NCBI GenBank assembly: GCA_014526335.1
Contig: JACTAT010000016.1
Location: 4,146,888 to 4,210,887, forward strand
DNA: 64,000 bases
Reading direction: 5' to 3'
From: Chrysaora quinquecirrha
Taxonomy: Eukaryota; Cnidaria; Scyphozoa; Semaeostomeae; Pelagiidae
Of the stretch, positions 10,483-22,924 are shown piece after piece (positions within the stretch are counted from its first letter, which is position 1; the number at the start of each line of letters is the position of its first letter). The notes beneath the pieces are model-generated. The model ran no database searches and was not told where the DNA came from. It saw only the letters and a program-made list of their open reading frames with translations. A program made the position numbers and the translations under genes.

Positions 10483-13400
10483 ATGGAGAACCTATTTGGA
10501 ATTTCTATTTCATTTTTGGCATTATTGCAACTCACACTTCAAGCTGCTTTGCCCCCACAACAGCTTGCAGCTCCCAAAAGAACCCCAGGTAGGTACTAAA
10601 GATTTTTGTCGCACATGATAAGTTACTTTGCAAAGTGTTCAGGTCTTTGTGCATTCTCCAAGACTGTTCTAAGTTCACAACAAATGTCCCAGGGAACTAC
10701 TGATTGTCAGAAATATATTTGCAGATGTTTTCGTATAAAAATATTTTAACTTATGAATCGAATAGCAGTGTAGCTAAAGTCACAAGATTAACATGGAGGT
10801 ATCTACCAAGATCGAGCTCTGTTGTTGCTGCTAAGCCATCATTTCGAAAGCAAAAGGCAAAGTAGAAAGGTTGTCAGCCATTTTGCGGGAAATCATCGTG
10901 GGACCTATTGGTAAGAAAATCCTAAAATACCAACCCATCGACCAGAATTAAGCAGAGTATCAGACCCATGTGTAGAGAATTTTAGTTAAAACAAACCCAC
11001 CCATATGAGCGGCACGTCCAGTTTGTCTACGCACTGAAGTACCCCTTTGACTAGAAGGTGCCAGTGTTCTATATTTCTCGATAAAGGCAGTATAAGTTTG
11101 AAACGTGGAGAAAATTTTTCTCACCGAGGCTTTATCTAAAATCTATAGCAGATCCACTGGATCTCGTAACCGACACTTTGCAAAGAATAGAAAATATAAA
11201 AAAGTCACCACGATTCAGTACTATTCTATTAGTCTTTGAGCAGTACAAAATTTCAAAATAGCAAGAAACAATTGATGTTTAAAATACAATGCTAACTCAG
11301 TGCTACTTTCTGATTGGGGCTTTTCGATCCGCATTTGGGTGTAAAATTTCCCCTTTTCAACTGTTTCGGTCTTTTTGACGTTTATACAAAACTCTGAGGA
11401 GTGTCTGACGAAAAAAGCTTTCAAGTATGCCCAAAAATGTTTCCGCTGTTTATCGCAATTTTACTTTTCTTTTTTATACTAATAAGGACCAAGAACGATC
11501 AGTAAACATTGCAGAAAAAAAGCAGGGCTCTTTTCCTGACAAAGTAGAAAGAGACACCCAAGCACAAGAATATAACAAATTCCACTAAAATCCTATTTTC
11601 ATTGTCCATAGATGACAAATACATGGCAGTAACAGTATGCAGAGGAGGTAGAAGGACAATAGCTTGTCCAGCCTTGCAGCTACTTCATATATTCACAGCA
11701 TTTTATGGAAAGATGAGTGGACATGACTGCGATTCACCAGTTACCTCTACGAGGGCGCAAATACCAACATGCACCTCAAAAGATGCAGCACAATTGATTA
11801 GAGAAGAGTGCCATGGACAGCAGTCATGCGATCTTTATGGAGAAGACTCTATGTATGATAACCCGTGTCCTGATGTTCTCAAGTATTTATTTGTATCGTA
11901 CACGTGTCAAGGGAAGACTAATTTACTTGGAAAATTAAGGACGATTGAACAAACGGTTGGGAAAGTACCAAAGATATCGCCGATAGGACCACTGACAGGT
12001 TTGGCATTTTGATGCAATAAATAAGAATGTTACAGATGCATATTGCAGTTGAAACAGTGCCATCCCATACCATAACCATACCATGCCATACAATCCCATA
12101 CCATACCATACCATACCGTAGCATACCATACCACACCATACCATACCGTCACATACCATACCATGCCATACCACTCGATTCTATTCCGCACTGTAGCATA
12201 CTATACCATACTATACCAAGGAATACCATTCCATACCACACCACACAATACCATACCATGCCATACCATACTATGCCATACCATACCATGCCATACCATA
12301 CAATACCATACCATACTATGCCATACCACACCACACCATACCATACCATACCATAACCATACCATACCATACAATCCCATACCATACCATACTACACGAA
12401 GCATACCATACCAATGCCATACCACTTGATTCAATTCGCACTGTATCATACTATACCATACTATACCATAGAATACCACTCCATAACATACCGTTTCATA
12501 CAATACAATACAATACCATACCATACCATACCACACCATACCATACTATGCCATACCATACCATGCCATACCATACAATACCATACCATACTATGCCATA
12601 CCACACCACACCATACCATACCATACCATAACCATACCATACCATACAATCCCATACCATACCATACTACACCGTAGCATACCATACCAATGCCATACCA
12701 CTTGATTCAATTCCGCACTGTATCATACTATACCATACTATACCATAGAATACCACTCCATAACATACCGTTTCATACAATACAATACAATACCATACCA
12801 TACCATACCATACATACCATGCCATACAATACCATACTATACCATACCATAACATACCATACAATGCCATACCACACCACACCATACCATACCAAACCAT
12901 ACCACATCATACCATACTATGCCATACCATACCATACCATACCATACAATACCATACCATACTATGCCATACCACACCACACCATACCATACCATACCAT
13001 AACCATACCATACCATACAATCCCATACCATACCATACTACACCGTAGCATACCATACCAATGCCATACCACTCGATTCAATTCTGCACTGTATCATACT
13101 ATACCATACTATACCATAGAATACCACTCCACAACATACCGTTTCATACAATACAATACAATACCATACCATAACATACCATACCATACCATATATACCA
13201 TACTATACAATACCATACTATACCATACCATAACATACCATACTATGCCATACCACACCACACCATACCATACCAAACCATACCATACCATACCACACCA
13301 TATATACCATTCATACCATAGCATATCATATCATACAATACTATACCATACAAACTTGGCTCGCCTCTAAGTCGCTCTAATCTCTAAGTCGCACGATTCA

Positions 13401-13864
13401 TTAACTTCATTAAGAACTTGTTTATGTTGTTGCAACGAGCTGTTCAGTTAAAGTGAATGCTCTCTACCATTTCAGCACCACGAGTTATCGTCCCAAAAGC
13501 AGAACCGGACATCCAGACACTAGCAGTATGCCCAGGACGAACAGGAAGCATCGTCTGTCCGAATCTTAAGATTATCCGTGTACACGGAGCATTCTACGGA
13601 AAACAGACAGAGCGTGATTGTCTTGGAAGGGTAACCCGAGATTCTATACCGACATGCTTTGCACCGTATGCTATCACAACCGTCAGAGACACGTGTCAAG
13701 GGCAGCAGTCATGTGACTTGTACACCGAACCGAGTTTGTACGGTCGCAGCACATGTGGAAAGGTGGAGCAGAAGTATTTATCTGTGTCGTATTCCTGTGT
13801 TGACACGAAAATCCTACAGAAACAGCTGCTGTTTATAAAAGAGAAAGTGAATCAGGGTAAATGA
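10483..13864 (+). CDS. secreted two-domain SUEL-type lectin
   Basis: Three exons: 10483-10588, 11612-11998 and 13476-13864, all joined in phase 1 (donors CCAG|GTAGGT and ACAG|GTTTGG), giving 293 aa. Residues 1 to about 21 form a signal peptide (ATG at 10483, core ISISFLALLQLTLQAA). SUEL domain 1 spans Cys45-Cys134 (AFYGKMSGHDC, NPCPDVLKYLFVSYTC) and domain 2 spans Cys183-Cys272 (AFYGKQTERDC, KYLSVSYSC). Each domain is followed by a short amphipathic stretch (NLLGKLRTIEQTVGKV; ILQKQLLFIKEKVNQ) that could mediate oligomerisation. The DPC sugar-contact motif is NPC in domain 1 and STC in domain 2, so affinity or specificity may be altered. The expected role is extracellular carbohydrate binding, as in egg, mucus, venom or immune lectins. 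Paralogue of 2531-3707. Intron 1 holds half a mariner-like MITE (11221-11428); intron 2 holds a 1.3-kb satellite. Confidence 0.82.
11221..11428. mobile_element. single arm of the mariner-like MITE family
   Basis: It matches the right half of the element at 1716-2153 (CTTTCTGATTGG, CCGCATTTGGGT, TGTTTCGGTC, then GCTTTCAAG followed by TA). The partner arm is missing. It lies in intron 1 of the lectin gene, as the copy near lectin 1 may also do. Confidence 0.55.
12055..13350. repeat. ACCAT satellite with about 275-370-bp higher-order units
   Basis: A pentanucleotide array in intron 2 of the lectin gene. A non-pentamer marker, CGATTCTATTCCGCACTGTA and variants, recurs near 12176, 12424, 12702 and 13072, followed each time by ATACCACTCC and TACCGTTTCATAC in later copies. 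This shows amplification of larger blocks rather than simple slippage. Open frames in it are artefacts. Confidence 0.9.
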
Positions 13865-14342
13865 TATATAAAAGACCTTTTATTTAACAATACTAAAATA
13901 ACACTTACCTATATAGAGTAACCAAAGCAAATACTCAAGTCAAGGCCCGTCCAAATAGCTGCTGTCATCCTCACATATACCCAGTCTGCAAGAGCAAAAA
14001 AACTTACCCTTTAGCTATAGAAATATGATAAAACATATGAACGCTTTAGCTTACATAGATTATTATCACTAACTGAAAGTATTCATTAACCGGTAACATT
14101 ATGGAAGCACAAAAATATGATAGAGCCTAGAATCCTTACTTGTACAACAGGCATGCTTCCTAATGCTATAAAAGTTTCTAATGCGCAATGCGCAGCGCAG
14201 ATCACTCACGGAACAAGCAGTGGTGATTAACAAGGGAGAAATCTCGTGCGCAGAGCAGATCATTTACAGAATGATGTGGTCGATCAAGGAGAAATCTCCC
14301 TGTGATGTGAGTGATGCGGCTAATACAAAAATTTCCATAACA
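13865..14342. other. gene-free stretch
   Basis: Presumed 3' UTR and spacer after the lectin. Nothing else recognisable. Confidence 0.4.
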
Positions 14343-14527
14343 GTATGATGATGCTGATGATGATCATTATAATAATGATTATGATTATTGTGATGGTGGT
14401 GATTGTGTTGGTAAGGGTGATTGTTGCGATGGTGATAATAATGATGATGATGATGAGGACGATGATGATGATGGTGGTGGTGGTGATGATGATGATAATG
14501 GTGATGATGATAATGATGGTGATGATG

Positions 14528-14559
<32 letters not shown>

Positions 14560-14580
14560 GATGATGATGATATCATGATA
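14343..14580. repeat. GAT/ATC trinucleotide microsatellite
   Basis: Imperfect GAT runs. The Met-rich and Ile/Ser-rich open frames on the two strands are artefacts. Bases 14581-15002 contain only a scrap of the mariner-like MITE near 14877. Confidence 0.9.
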
Positions 14581-15002
14581 CTTATGATCCAAGCAAAAGG
14601 AAAAAGTCCTTGAGTTGCACGTTGCTGCAAGGTTATCATATGCAGAGCTACATATGATAACTCTTCAAAAAGAGCTTGAAAAGGACTTCTGTATTTCACT
14701 AGCAGTGACCAATACATGAAATAACATTCGACTCGACAGCTACTGGACCCGATAAAGGATGAACGTCAAATGAAAATGCAAAAGTCCAGGAGACTGTAGG
14801 AATGATGCATTCAAAGACAAGGGTAGTGAGAAATAAACTTAGGGCAAAAAAATGGATGACATAAACACCACATTAGTATGCCCGAAAATGTTTCCGCTGT
14901 TTATCGCAATTTTAAGTTTTGTACAACTCAAAGACTAAACACCACATTCGGAAAAGCAAAAATATGACTATAAAAAAATACATTAGAAAAATGCATGACC
15001 AG

Positions 15003-15640
15003 AGCTGTAGGGATGCCTAGAAGACGTGAAGGGCTATGAGGCTGAAAATCTGAAAAACTAGCACCAGAGACTCACACAGACCCGTTTCTGCAACAACTTC
15101 CATTATTCCTTCCAATGACTTACAATCGTGCGTGGAGATTTTCTCGTGTCAGGGTCAAGAGATATGAAAGCGAATTTATGGACTAGAGAAAAAAAAAGAA
15201 GTGCTGTAGGAATATCAAAAAGAGGTGAAGGGCAATATGGCTGAAAATCTGAAAAACTAGCACCAGAGACTCACACAGACCCATTTCTGCAACAACTGCC
15301 ATTATCCCTTCCAATGACTTACAATCGTGCATGGAGATTTTCTCGTGTCGGAGTCAAGAGATATGAAAGCGAATTTATGGACTAGAGAAAAAAAAAGAAG
15401 TGCTGTAGGAATATCAAAAAGAGGTGAAGGGCAATATGGCTGAAAATCTGAAAAACTAGCACCAGAGACTCACACAGACCCATTTCTGCAACAACTGCCA
15501 TTATCCCTTCCAATGACTTACAATCGTGCATGGAGATTTTCTCGTGTCGGAGTCAAGAGATATGAAAGCGAATTTATGGACTAGAGAAAAAAAAGAAGTG
15601 CTGTAGGAATATCAAGAAGAGATGAAGGGCAATATGGCTG
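15003..15640. repeat. 198-bp tandem repeat, about 3.2 copies
   Basis: Copies start at about 15003, 15201, 15400 and 15598 (GCTGTAGGAATATCAAAAAG or variant). Copies 2 and 3 are nearly identical, so the expansion is recent. The last copy breaks off after about 40 bp. Each copy carries a poly-A-like run after ATGGACTAGAG. The following 15641-16213 has a few weakly related motifs and no gene. Confidence 0.85.
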
Positions 15641-16213
15641 AAATTTTGATGGAAAACTTGCAACTGAGAAGCAAGCCTGTTACTACAGTATAACTAACGT
15701 TACCCCTTTGGGGCCCTTTGGCAAGATTTACAACGGCGGGTGTGGGTGAAGGCCTTTACGAGACAAAGTCAATGAGCAGCGGATAGAATTTTGTGGCCTG
15801 AAAAAATTATTTATGGCGTGGAGAAATTACTGATTTCTGCAGGGATGCCTGAAAAGGGCTAATATGGGAGAAATTCTAACTGATAACCGGCCACTGAAAA
15901 ATGGGCCTGCATCTTCTGCATAACTAGCAAACATAGACTTTTTCCTTCGAGTAGTTAGCAACGGCCTGAAGGCCCACTAAAAGTCCAAATCTCCAAATGA
16001 GCAAAAAATAAACAAAAAAGTCTACGTTTGGACTCATTGAGGAGAAAGCAGTCGCATTTCTGACGGCAAACTGAACAAAACAACAAGAAATCAAAACAGA
16101 CCTAATAAATATATGAATCCGAGCACCTGTGACTCGCCGTCGACTTTTGCTCAGATCATAGCGACCCTGGAGATTGGTTTAATCAGTAGCCTAACTAATA
16201 ATAAAATTCAGTC

Positions 16214-16236
16214 CGTGAAAACATAATTTTCACGTG
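16214..16236. promoter_or_regulatory. small palindrome containing an E-box
   Basis: CGTGAAAA and TTTTCACG face each other, and CACGTG (a consensus bHLH E-box) lies at 16231-16236, 20 bp upstream of the start codon at 16256. It may be in the 5' UTR. Function is inferred from motif and position only. Confidence 0.25.
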
Positions 16237-16255
16237 AAGTTTGCAGGGTAAAAAT

Positions 16256-18584
16256 ATGATAAAGTTAAAACTATTATTGCCAAGTGTTTTGGTAATCGCT
16301 TCGTTGTTTGAGTTTGGAGCAGCATACCCATATCCATATTACTATGGTGAGTAGGCATTATTTTTAGGCAGATATCATGATGCAGATGTAGCGTTATTGG
16401 TCGATGAGTTGTGGAGCGAGCATCGTTTTGAAGGAAAACTTTCTGATACTCGTTAGGCCTTCCCTTTCTTGACAAAAATTTATCCTTTAACTTGGAGCCA
16501 TCGTCAAGCAAGCATTTCAAGCTTAACAGACAAATACTCTCTGGTTCCCAATTTTTTTTGGGGGGGGGGGTTAGGGGGGTTAAAGCATCCAGGGGATTTG
16601 GAGAAATATCTCAAGTGAATAATATAGGGATCGTAATGGACAGTATGGTATATGACGGGCATTTAACATCCAATGTAATAGATAAAATAGATATACTAAA
16701 AACCGGGTATCTTTCATTTCGAGTCAGAGGCAAATAAGTTGTTAGGAATTTTTAGGCACATTTAGGTACGATTTTTAACCTTCCAAACAAGGTTTATGTG
16801 ATTTCTGTTGATTTAAAGGAGTTTCTAAGAGATTTCAACGGAAGCAGTTGGATTCCTACGCCAAGGGTGAACGAGATTTCGGAGATTTCCAAGGAGTGAA
16901 CTGCCCGTCTGGCTTATGTGACGAATCTTAAAAAATTTTAACGGATCTATGATTGTCTAATAGTAATTTCGAACCTAAGTTTTCTTGAAATATCTGCATT
17001 CCTTATTGCCTATATGTTTGCGCCTTTAAGTTTGCTGCACTCAAATAATTCCTTCTAGTTTTGGATGAAATAGCACTTACTGCAATAGGTTGCTTATAAT
17101 CAACATAATACTCAAAAGAAAGACAGAAACACTTTACAGTAACTTCGAATTAAAAACTCGGTAAAAAATGAATTTCACGCATTTCATATTTTTCGCGTAG
17201 TCTTCTGAGTTATATAATCCTTTTACTTATTTGCGCGAAAATTAAAGGGGTTATATTCTAAATTTGAATTTTTTACTATTTCAGGTTGGCCTTCAGCGAA
17301 TTCAGCTCTTTTGTCGCCGCCGGCCTATAACCCACAATACAACCAATTCAGCCAGCCACGATACCAACAAGCGGCATCAAGAAGCAACCCAGCATACCCT
17401 GGAATGAATCCTTCATACCGAAACGCATACCCTAGACCTAAACAGATGCTGTATCAACGACCGGCAGCAAGGCAAATGCCACCGATGCCATATCAACCCA
17501 CTCCTGAGCAGTACAACCAACCGATGAGTCAACCGATGGCCGGATACAACGCATTCACTGCGACGCCAACTTGCGATATGTGTAATGGAGATTGTAATGA
17601 TTGGTCATGCTACGGCTGCGGAGGATGTGAGACCCCGCAGATGGTACAGCAGGCATTTATGTATCCTTATCAAAGACAGGATGCAGGTAAAGTACTTCCT
17701 TTTCTTTTATAAGAAAACGTTTTTGTAAACTAGTCCGTTCTTGTGAACTTTTGCTTACGTAGACATTACGCACAGTAACAACTTGTTTCTGACTCCTAAT
17801 CAGCGATATTTTGGAACTAATCTATCGTTACTGATTGGTCGACATACGCGCTTTGGCAGCTAGTTTGCAACTAATTCCTTTTTGACGGCAACTAGTTGGC
17901 GCACAGTTCCAGAACGTTGGGTATATTCTACTGCTGCGATTAGTTGACAACTGATTCCCGTCAGTCGTGGTCGCCATGAGCGCTCTTGCGACGGCGATCA
18001 ACTGTATCCTATAAGTTCTGACCAGTTGTTGACATGTCGACATAAGTTAGCAGTTAAAACTAGCCGATGTTAGTTCTATCATATCGTAGGTTGATATAAG
18101 CATGGCGTTAGAAAACGTTCTTGTAAACCAATTAGTCACTATTGAAATTTTAAGCAAAATTATGGCGCAATTATTGGTTGCCAGAGTAGTCTGGTTTCTC
18201 TCCGGATTTCGTGATTAAGTTTTACAGGTCCCATTCTAAGCACTTAGGTCATGCAACTCAATTTTGCTACATAAAACGTTGTTGTTGCTGCTGAAAGTTG
18301 TTAAAGTAGGAGTAGAACTTGTGTAATGGTCTATTCCTATCCTACTATCTTTTCAATTAAGCTCTTATGCTTTTCTTTTCTCAACAGCGTTTCACGATAG
18401 TTTCACTGGTCACGAAATGGCATTATCTGGTATGGTTATGTGGCCTGTTCCTAAGCTACCCAAGGCATTGAGAAAATTAAACCCACCGAAAGCGAGGTCA
18501 CAGACGTACGAAGAAGAGGCTGATGACGTAGCATCTGGTAGCGGTTCTGGAGATGAAGAAGATGATGAGGACGACACTCGATAA
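16256..18584 (+). CDS. secreted Pro/Tyr/Gln-rich protein with six-Cys cluster, unrecognised
   Basis: Three exons: 16256-16346, 17285-17686 and 18388-18584, both introns phase 1 (donors TATG|GTGAGT and GCAG|GTAAAG; acceptors TATTTCAG and TCAACAG), giving 229 aa. Residues 1-23 are a clear signal peptide (LKLLLPSVLVIASLF). Then comes YPYPYYYGW, a low-complexity Pro/Tyr/Gln/Asn/Met-rich region (about 40-120), and a compact cluster with cysteines at 127, 130, 134, 139, 142 and 145 (CDMCNGDCNDWSCYGCGGC). The tail ends in SGSGSGDEEDDEDD: Ser-Gly next to acidic residues is the usual context for glycosaminoglycan attachment. I do not recognise the family. Tyr/Pro richness plus clustered cysteines suggests a cross-linked extracellular or capsule component. 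It lies between a lectin and a minicollagen on the same strand, which fits but does not prove a nematocyst or matrix role. Confidence 0.72.
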
Positions 18585-19110
18585 AGATCGCAGCTACAAA
18601 TAGGCCTGAAAACAATGATTAATTATAAACGTTACTGTATCAGATTGTAAATAAGATTAAAAACTTTTTGTTTCCACGAGAAACGGACAGTAAATTAAAA
18701 CATTTGATTTAATTGTAATTAAGTAAGATTTCGGTAAATCGCTTTAACACACACTGTAAGTAGAAAGTGAATCAAACCATACTTACAGGATCGTATAGGA
18801 AAGCGAAAAAGCCAAAACATAGCTGCCGAAAATGCATATGTTTAGTCAGAATTCGAAAAGACAAAATGGCCTAGGTCCTTAGGCCCTTTCTCTAAGGTGA
18901 ACCATAATTCATTATGGCCCGACTCCCGATTAAACAGGGCTACCTCCAGAGGGGATACCTGCGAATGCCTCCGGCATACTGCAGGCGACATTTGCTTATG
19001 AGAACACTTTACTTACGGTAGCCGGCGAAAATTTCCCGTTAACGTGTGGAAAGTCGAACATCGCTACGCTAGTATATATTTATGGTAGCGCCTACAGAGA
19101 TACGGTAGTC
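18585..19110. other. gene-free stretch
   Basis: 3' UTR of the preceding gene, then spacer. No feature supported. Confidence 0.4.
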
Positions 19111-19143
19111 GTGAGTACAGTAAATTTTGGCCTGACCCAACGA

Positions 19144-19392
19144 ATGATTGACTGCATCAACGAATGCAGGAAGGAACCGGTTAATGAACGAACAAAGGGA
19201 TATATAGAAGAATTAAACAGTGATTATTTCAAAGAAAAGATATGCAACCGATTAACTGCAAAGGAACGAAAAGATAATCAAACCGAAAAGACCTTAGGAA
19301 GGTCACTCAAAACATCCAAAAACAGGGGCTCTCTTGCAGCGAATCTAACAACTAGGCCATCACCTATACCCACTGTGCCTTTTGTGATTTGA
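19144..19392 (+). CDS. possible small ORF, hydrophilic, unrecognised
   Basis: An 82-codon frame (MIDCINECRKEPVNERTKG onward) is rich in Lys, Arg and Glu, with a predicted helical first half. It is not built from a visible repeat, and the frame stays open upstream to 19111 without an ATG. No signal peptide, known motif or clear splice sites. It could be an exon of an unmodelled gene, a fragment, or chance. Low confidence. Confidence 0.22.
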   Translation: MIDCINECRKEPVNERTKGYIEELNSDYFKEKICNRLTAKERKDNQTEKTLGRSLKTSKNRGSLAANLTTRPSPIPTVPFVI

Positions 19393-20494
19393 AATACAAG
19401 GTCACCGTTTCCTTTGCCGAAGAACAGATGCAAGAAATGTATGATAAATTCTCGATACAGTAAAGTTTTTCTTGTGACGAGTATTTAATGTGGTTTTATC
19501 TTAGATTGTAAATATGTTCTTAGTTTTTTGTTGAAAATGCTTATGAAAGAAAAATTTTTCTTCTCATCCCTTGCCTGTATTCCATTTGTGTGAAGTACTT
19601 ATTTAACAATAGTGAAAATATCTACAATCTCAATCTTGGACAAAATGTTTGGAACAATGTTTGGCCTCTTTTCAGAGGAATACGGCCTAGTCCAGCGATC
19701 TTCTATTTTAATATATATCCAAAGCTCCCCCTTTACCCCCAAAACAATATTGGTAGCAAAGCAGGACAACTTTGGTTCGCAACAACGTTGTAACGGGGAA
19801 AAGGTTGAATCTACAAATAATAGCAAAACTATTAAGGCAGTTCCGAATATATCATGTCCCAGCGGCGTAGCCAGACATCCAACATTGGAGGGGCAATAGA
19901 GCGTCACCAAGGAAAATTAGGGCGCAGTTTTAAGAACATCCAACCAAGTCGTACCTTGCAACACTTCTACATCAGATTTAGCCTAAACCTTCCTTGGCGA
20001 TGGTAGGGGGGGGGGGCGACTGCTCCCCGTGCTTCCTTGGCTACGACACTATTTTGTCCACGATGGTAGGGTATTTACTGCAAAAGGAGCATCCTATTAT
20101 TACAGGACGTTGCGCATGATATTGACATTGAAAGCGTTATTTAGGAAAGGTGAGGTTATTTGGATGCTCTGATCTAAGGAAGCACAGAAACAGGACAAAA
20201 GCCAGTCCAAACCGCATAGCAGCTACGCAATAATTGTGGATATGCCATAAAGGGTAGGCTATTATGCTTGATCTACTGGATTGGTGAAGGTGAAATGATG
20301 TTTTAGCGTCACTTGCTAGGATTTCATTGGGAGGTTAATTAATTGAGACCTTGACCCGAGAACGATTCGAGAACGAAGAGTTTGTCTAGAGTTTCGACAA
20401 CTAAAATTCAAATCCCCCTCACTTATCAAAACCCCCCTTCTTGCCTGAACTTCAAATCCCCAAGCTAATTGCAACCCCCTTAGCAATTAGGTAT
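19393..20494. other. gene-free stretch with a SINE scrap
   Basis: No convincing gene. About 20297-20352 matches, on the minus strand, the 3' part of the SINE family described at 39790 (GCGTCACTTGCTAGGAT, GAGACCTTGACCC). Confidence 0.4.
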
Positions 20495-21070
20495 CAAAAA
20501 GTAGAACTCCGGGTTCCTATAACAACTGGATCATTCTTAGCTTTACGAGAATATAAGCACTGGTTTCTTATGGCTTGTGTCCATAGAAAATAGAAAGTGT
20601 AAAAAAAAATTGTCACAGAGAAACGCTCCAACGGAACATGAGCTCTCAATCCTCCCGCATATTACAACCCCCACCAGCAAAAAGGCACCTTCAAATGTAG
20701 CACTCCGAGTTCCAACAAGGAATAAATCTTTCTTAGCACTTTGACAATCGAAGCACCGGTTTCTGATCATTCGTCCACATAGACGATAGAATGACAGAGG
20801 CGGAAATTATGGGGGGAGGGGGGAGGGACTCAAGCGTCTTGCCCTTATTTTGTTGGAAATTTTGCGATTTTCTTTTGAGAATGGCACAAAATAGAACATT
20901 TTTCAGTGACTGTCGGAAATTTAGGCTTCTCGGCCCTAGCAGTCGCAATTTCGTAGCACTACGAGTTTCAAGTAAGGAGTGAATTTTTTTTAGCATTTTG
21001 AAAATCAAAGCACCGTTTTCTGATAGAAAGTTATCTTAGAAAATAGAACAAGTTTTAAAAGAAATACTTC
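20495..21070. repeat. about 240-bp diverged tandem repeat, roughly 2.5 copies
   Basis: Blocks of the form CTCCGAGTTCCAACAAGG, TTTCTTAGCACTTTG and CACCGGTTTCTGAT recur around 20500, 20700 and 20950. Open frames here follow the repeat on both strands and are not credible genes. Bases 21071-22924 hold no gene; 22060-22400 contains scraps of the repeat family with GGGTGGGTTT/CCCGGGC ends. Confidence 0.5.
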
Positions 21071-22924
21071 AGCAGAACATTGAATCACAGTCACGTGACT
21101 AATGAATGCCAATGAAACCGGCTATTTGTGGGGACTGGTGAGAGTGATGTGACTTGGCTTGACAACAGGGAACACACAACGCCTAAACGACCCTCCTAAA
21201 AAGACTTAACAACTAATTGGAAACTCTACTAAGTTTTAATTTATTATTAGAAATTAGTAAACGAGGGGAACAATCCAATCACTGCTTGTTTATGCTATCA
21301 CCAATTGAAAATCATTGACCTTGAGAAGGCAATTGCTTGCTAGCAGGTTGGCTGTTTTATGTGTCAGTAGAAGTTTTAGGCATACTAGGTCAAGCGTTAT
21401 CAATCATTTGACTTTACTCAATACGGGTATTGATTCGATTCAGGAGATCAGAGCTGGGAAAAAAACTACTGCGAAGCTAAGTAGAAAAGCAGTCCTAGGT
21501 ACTTTATAGCTGAAAGATTTTGGAGTATTCGACAAGGAAACCAAAGGTAAGAGCTTTGAAGACAGTATCTCCTAGTTAGAAAGTACTTGCTTGAAACGTA
21601 ATAAAGTATTTATTTGAAATCGTGTCTGCGCTATAGACTGTGCAATAAAAAACTGCTAATAAACTTTCCAAAATATAATACTGGCAAGCTAGGAAACGTT
21701 CAGTACTGACCAACTACTTTTCTTATGGGTTCTGCTTTTTGGTTGGTAACAGTTAGACTGGGTGCTTTAGACACGAGAAAATGAAATTTATTCGGGTTTA
21801 ATATGCGACAGGGGACTGTTCATATTGTTATCCCCTTCTTGCATTGCAAATCAGGGCTGGTGAAGCACCTACTTTTCTTTCGTGATTGGTTGAAGCTATT
21901 TTATGCAAAGTAATGCCTAAAAAAGCAATGTTGCCATAGTGAGGCAGATTAACTCGTATGCTTTTAAATTTGGCGGTTAAACAACTTGGCCATGCAGTCT
22001 TTTCATATAATTTATTCTGAAGGGAATGTTTTAAAGCGCTCGTCAAACAGATTTTCGTCTGCTTACGGGTATGTGCCGCCCATATGGGTGGGTTTTTGGA
22101 CCTGAAATTCTCTAAACATGGGTATGATTTTAACCCAAAACCCCATAAAACTGGGTGACAAATTGAAGAAAAGTCGAAAGTTTAACTTTAATTCGGTCAG
22201 AAAAGTGGCAAAATCGCGTCAAAAATGTTCGTAGTACAATATCAAGCAATAAATAGGTCTAGCAAGTCTTGTTATTCCCATATTCCGCTTATTTTTACTC
22301 ATAAAATAGGGTCTGTTTCTGCAAAGATTTTCATCATAAGTGGGTGGGTTTCAGAATTCTGGGCGGCACAGCCCCGTATTTTAATAAGTCATGTAGCCCC
22401 CCGGGCAGCTATTGCTTTTTTCTGTAGCAAGTATTAAACTCCGTTAAATTGTTTCAAAATAATAGCCTAACTATACGCTGCGTACGGCTATACCACTGCC
22501 CTCCCCCTTCCCATACAGCTCTGTTACAACGCTTTGTTTCTTAGTCAAGAGCCAATTGACGACTGTAGTGCCCAAAGCAACAGCGTAAACAAGCTATCGG
22601 CCTAACTACTCTTCAATTTTTGTCCTCAGATCCTCAGTACACAAAAAAAAACTGTCATTCGCCAAATGCCTTAGCGTTCGGCGAACGAACGATCACTCGT
22701 TCTCCCGTGCTCGATCTCCATTCAGCGTGATCACCACTGATCGCCGCATGTTGTTTCTTGTATAGGTTGTTTGGGTTTTTCTTCAAAAACCTGTACATGC
22801 GTAGAAAATCTTGTACTATAGTTTCGATTCGTATCAAGGCATTTCAAAATCACGCTTGCAAAAGCAAATGAAAAATAAAATTTCTACTTAATTGTACTTA
22901 CCTTTGAGCTTTTTGTGTTTTCAG

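Noticed and set aside
12027..13370. Several overlapping ORFs, one of 226 codons
   Set aside because: Same satellite artefact, inside a lectin intron with good splice sites on both sides.
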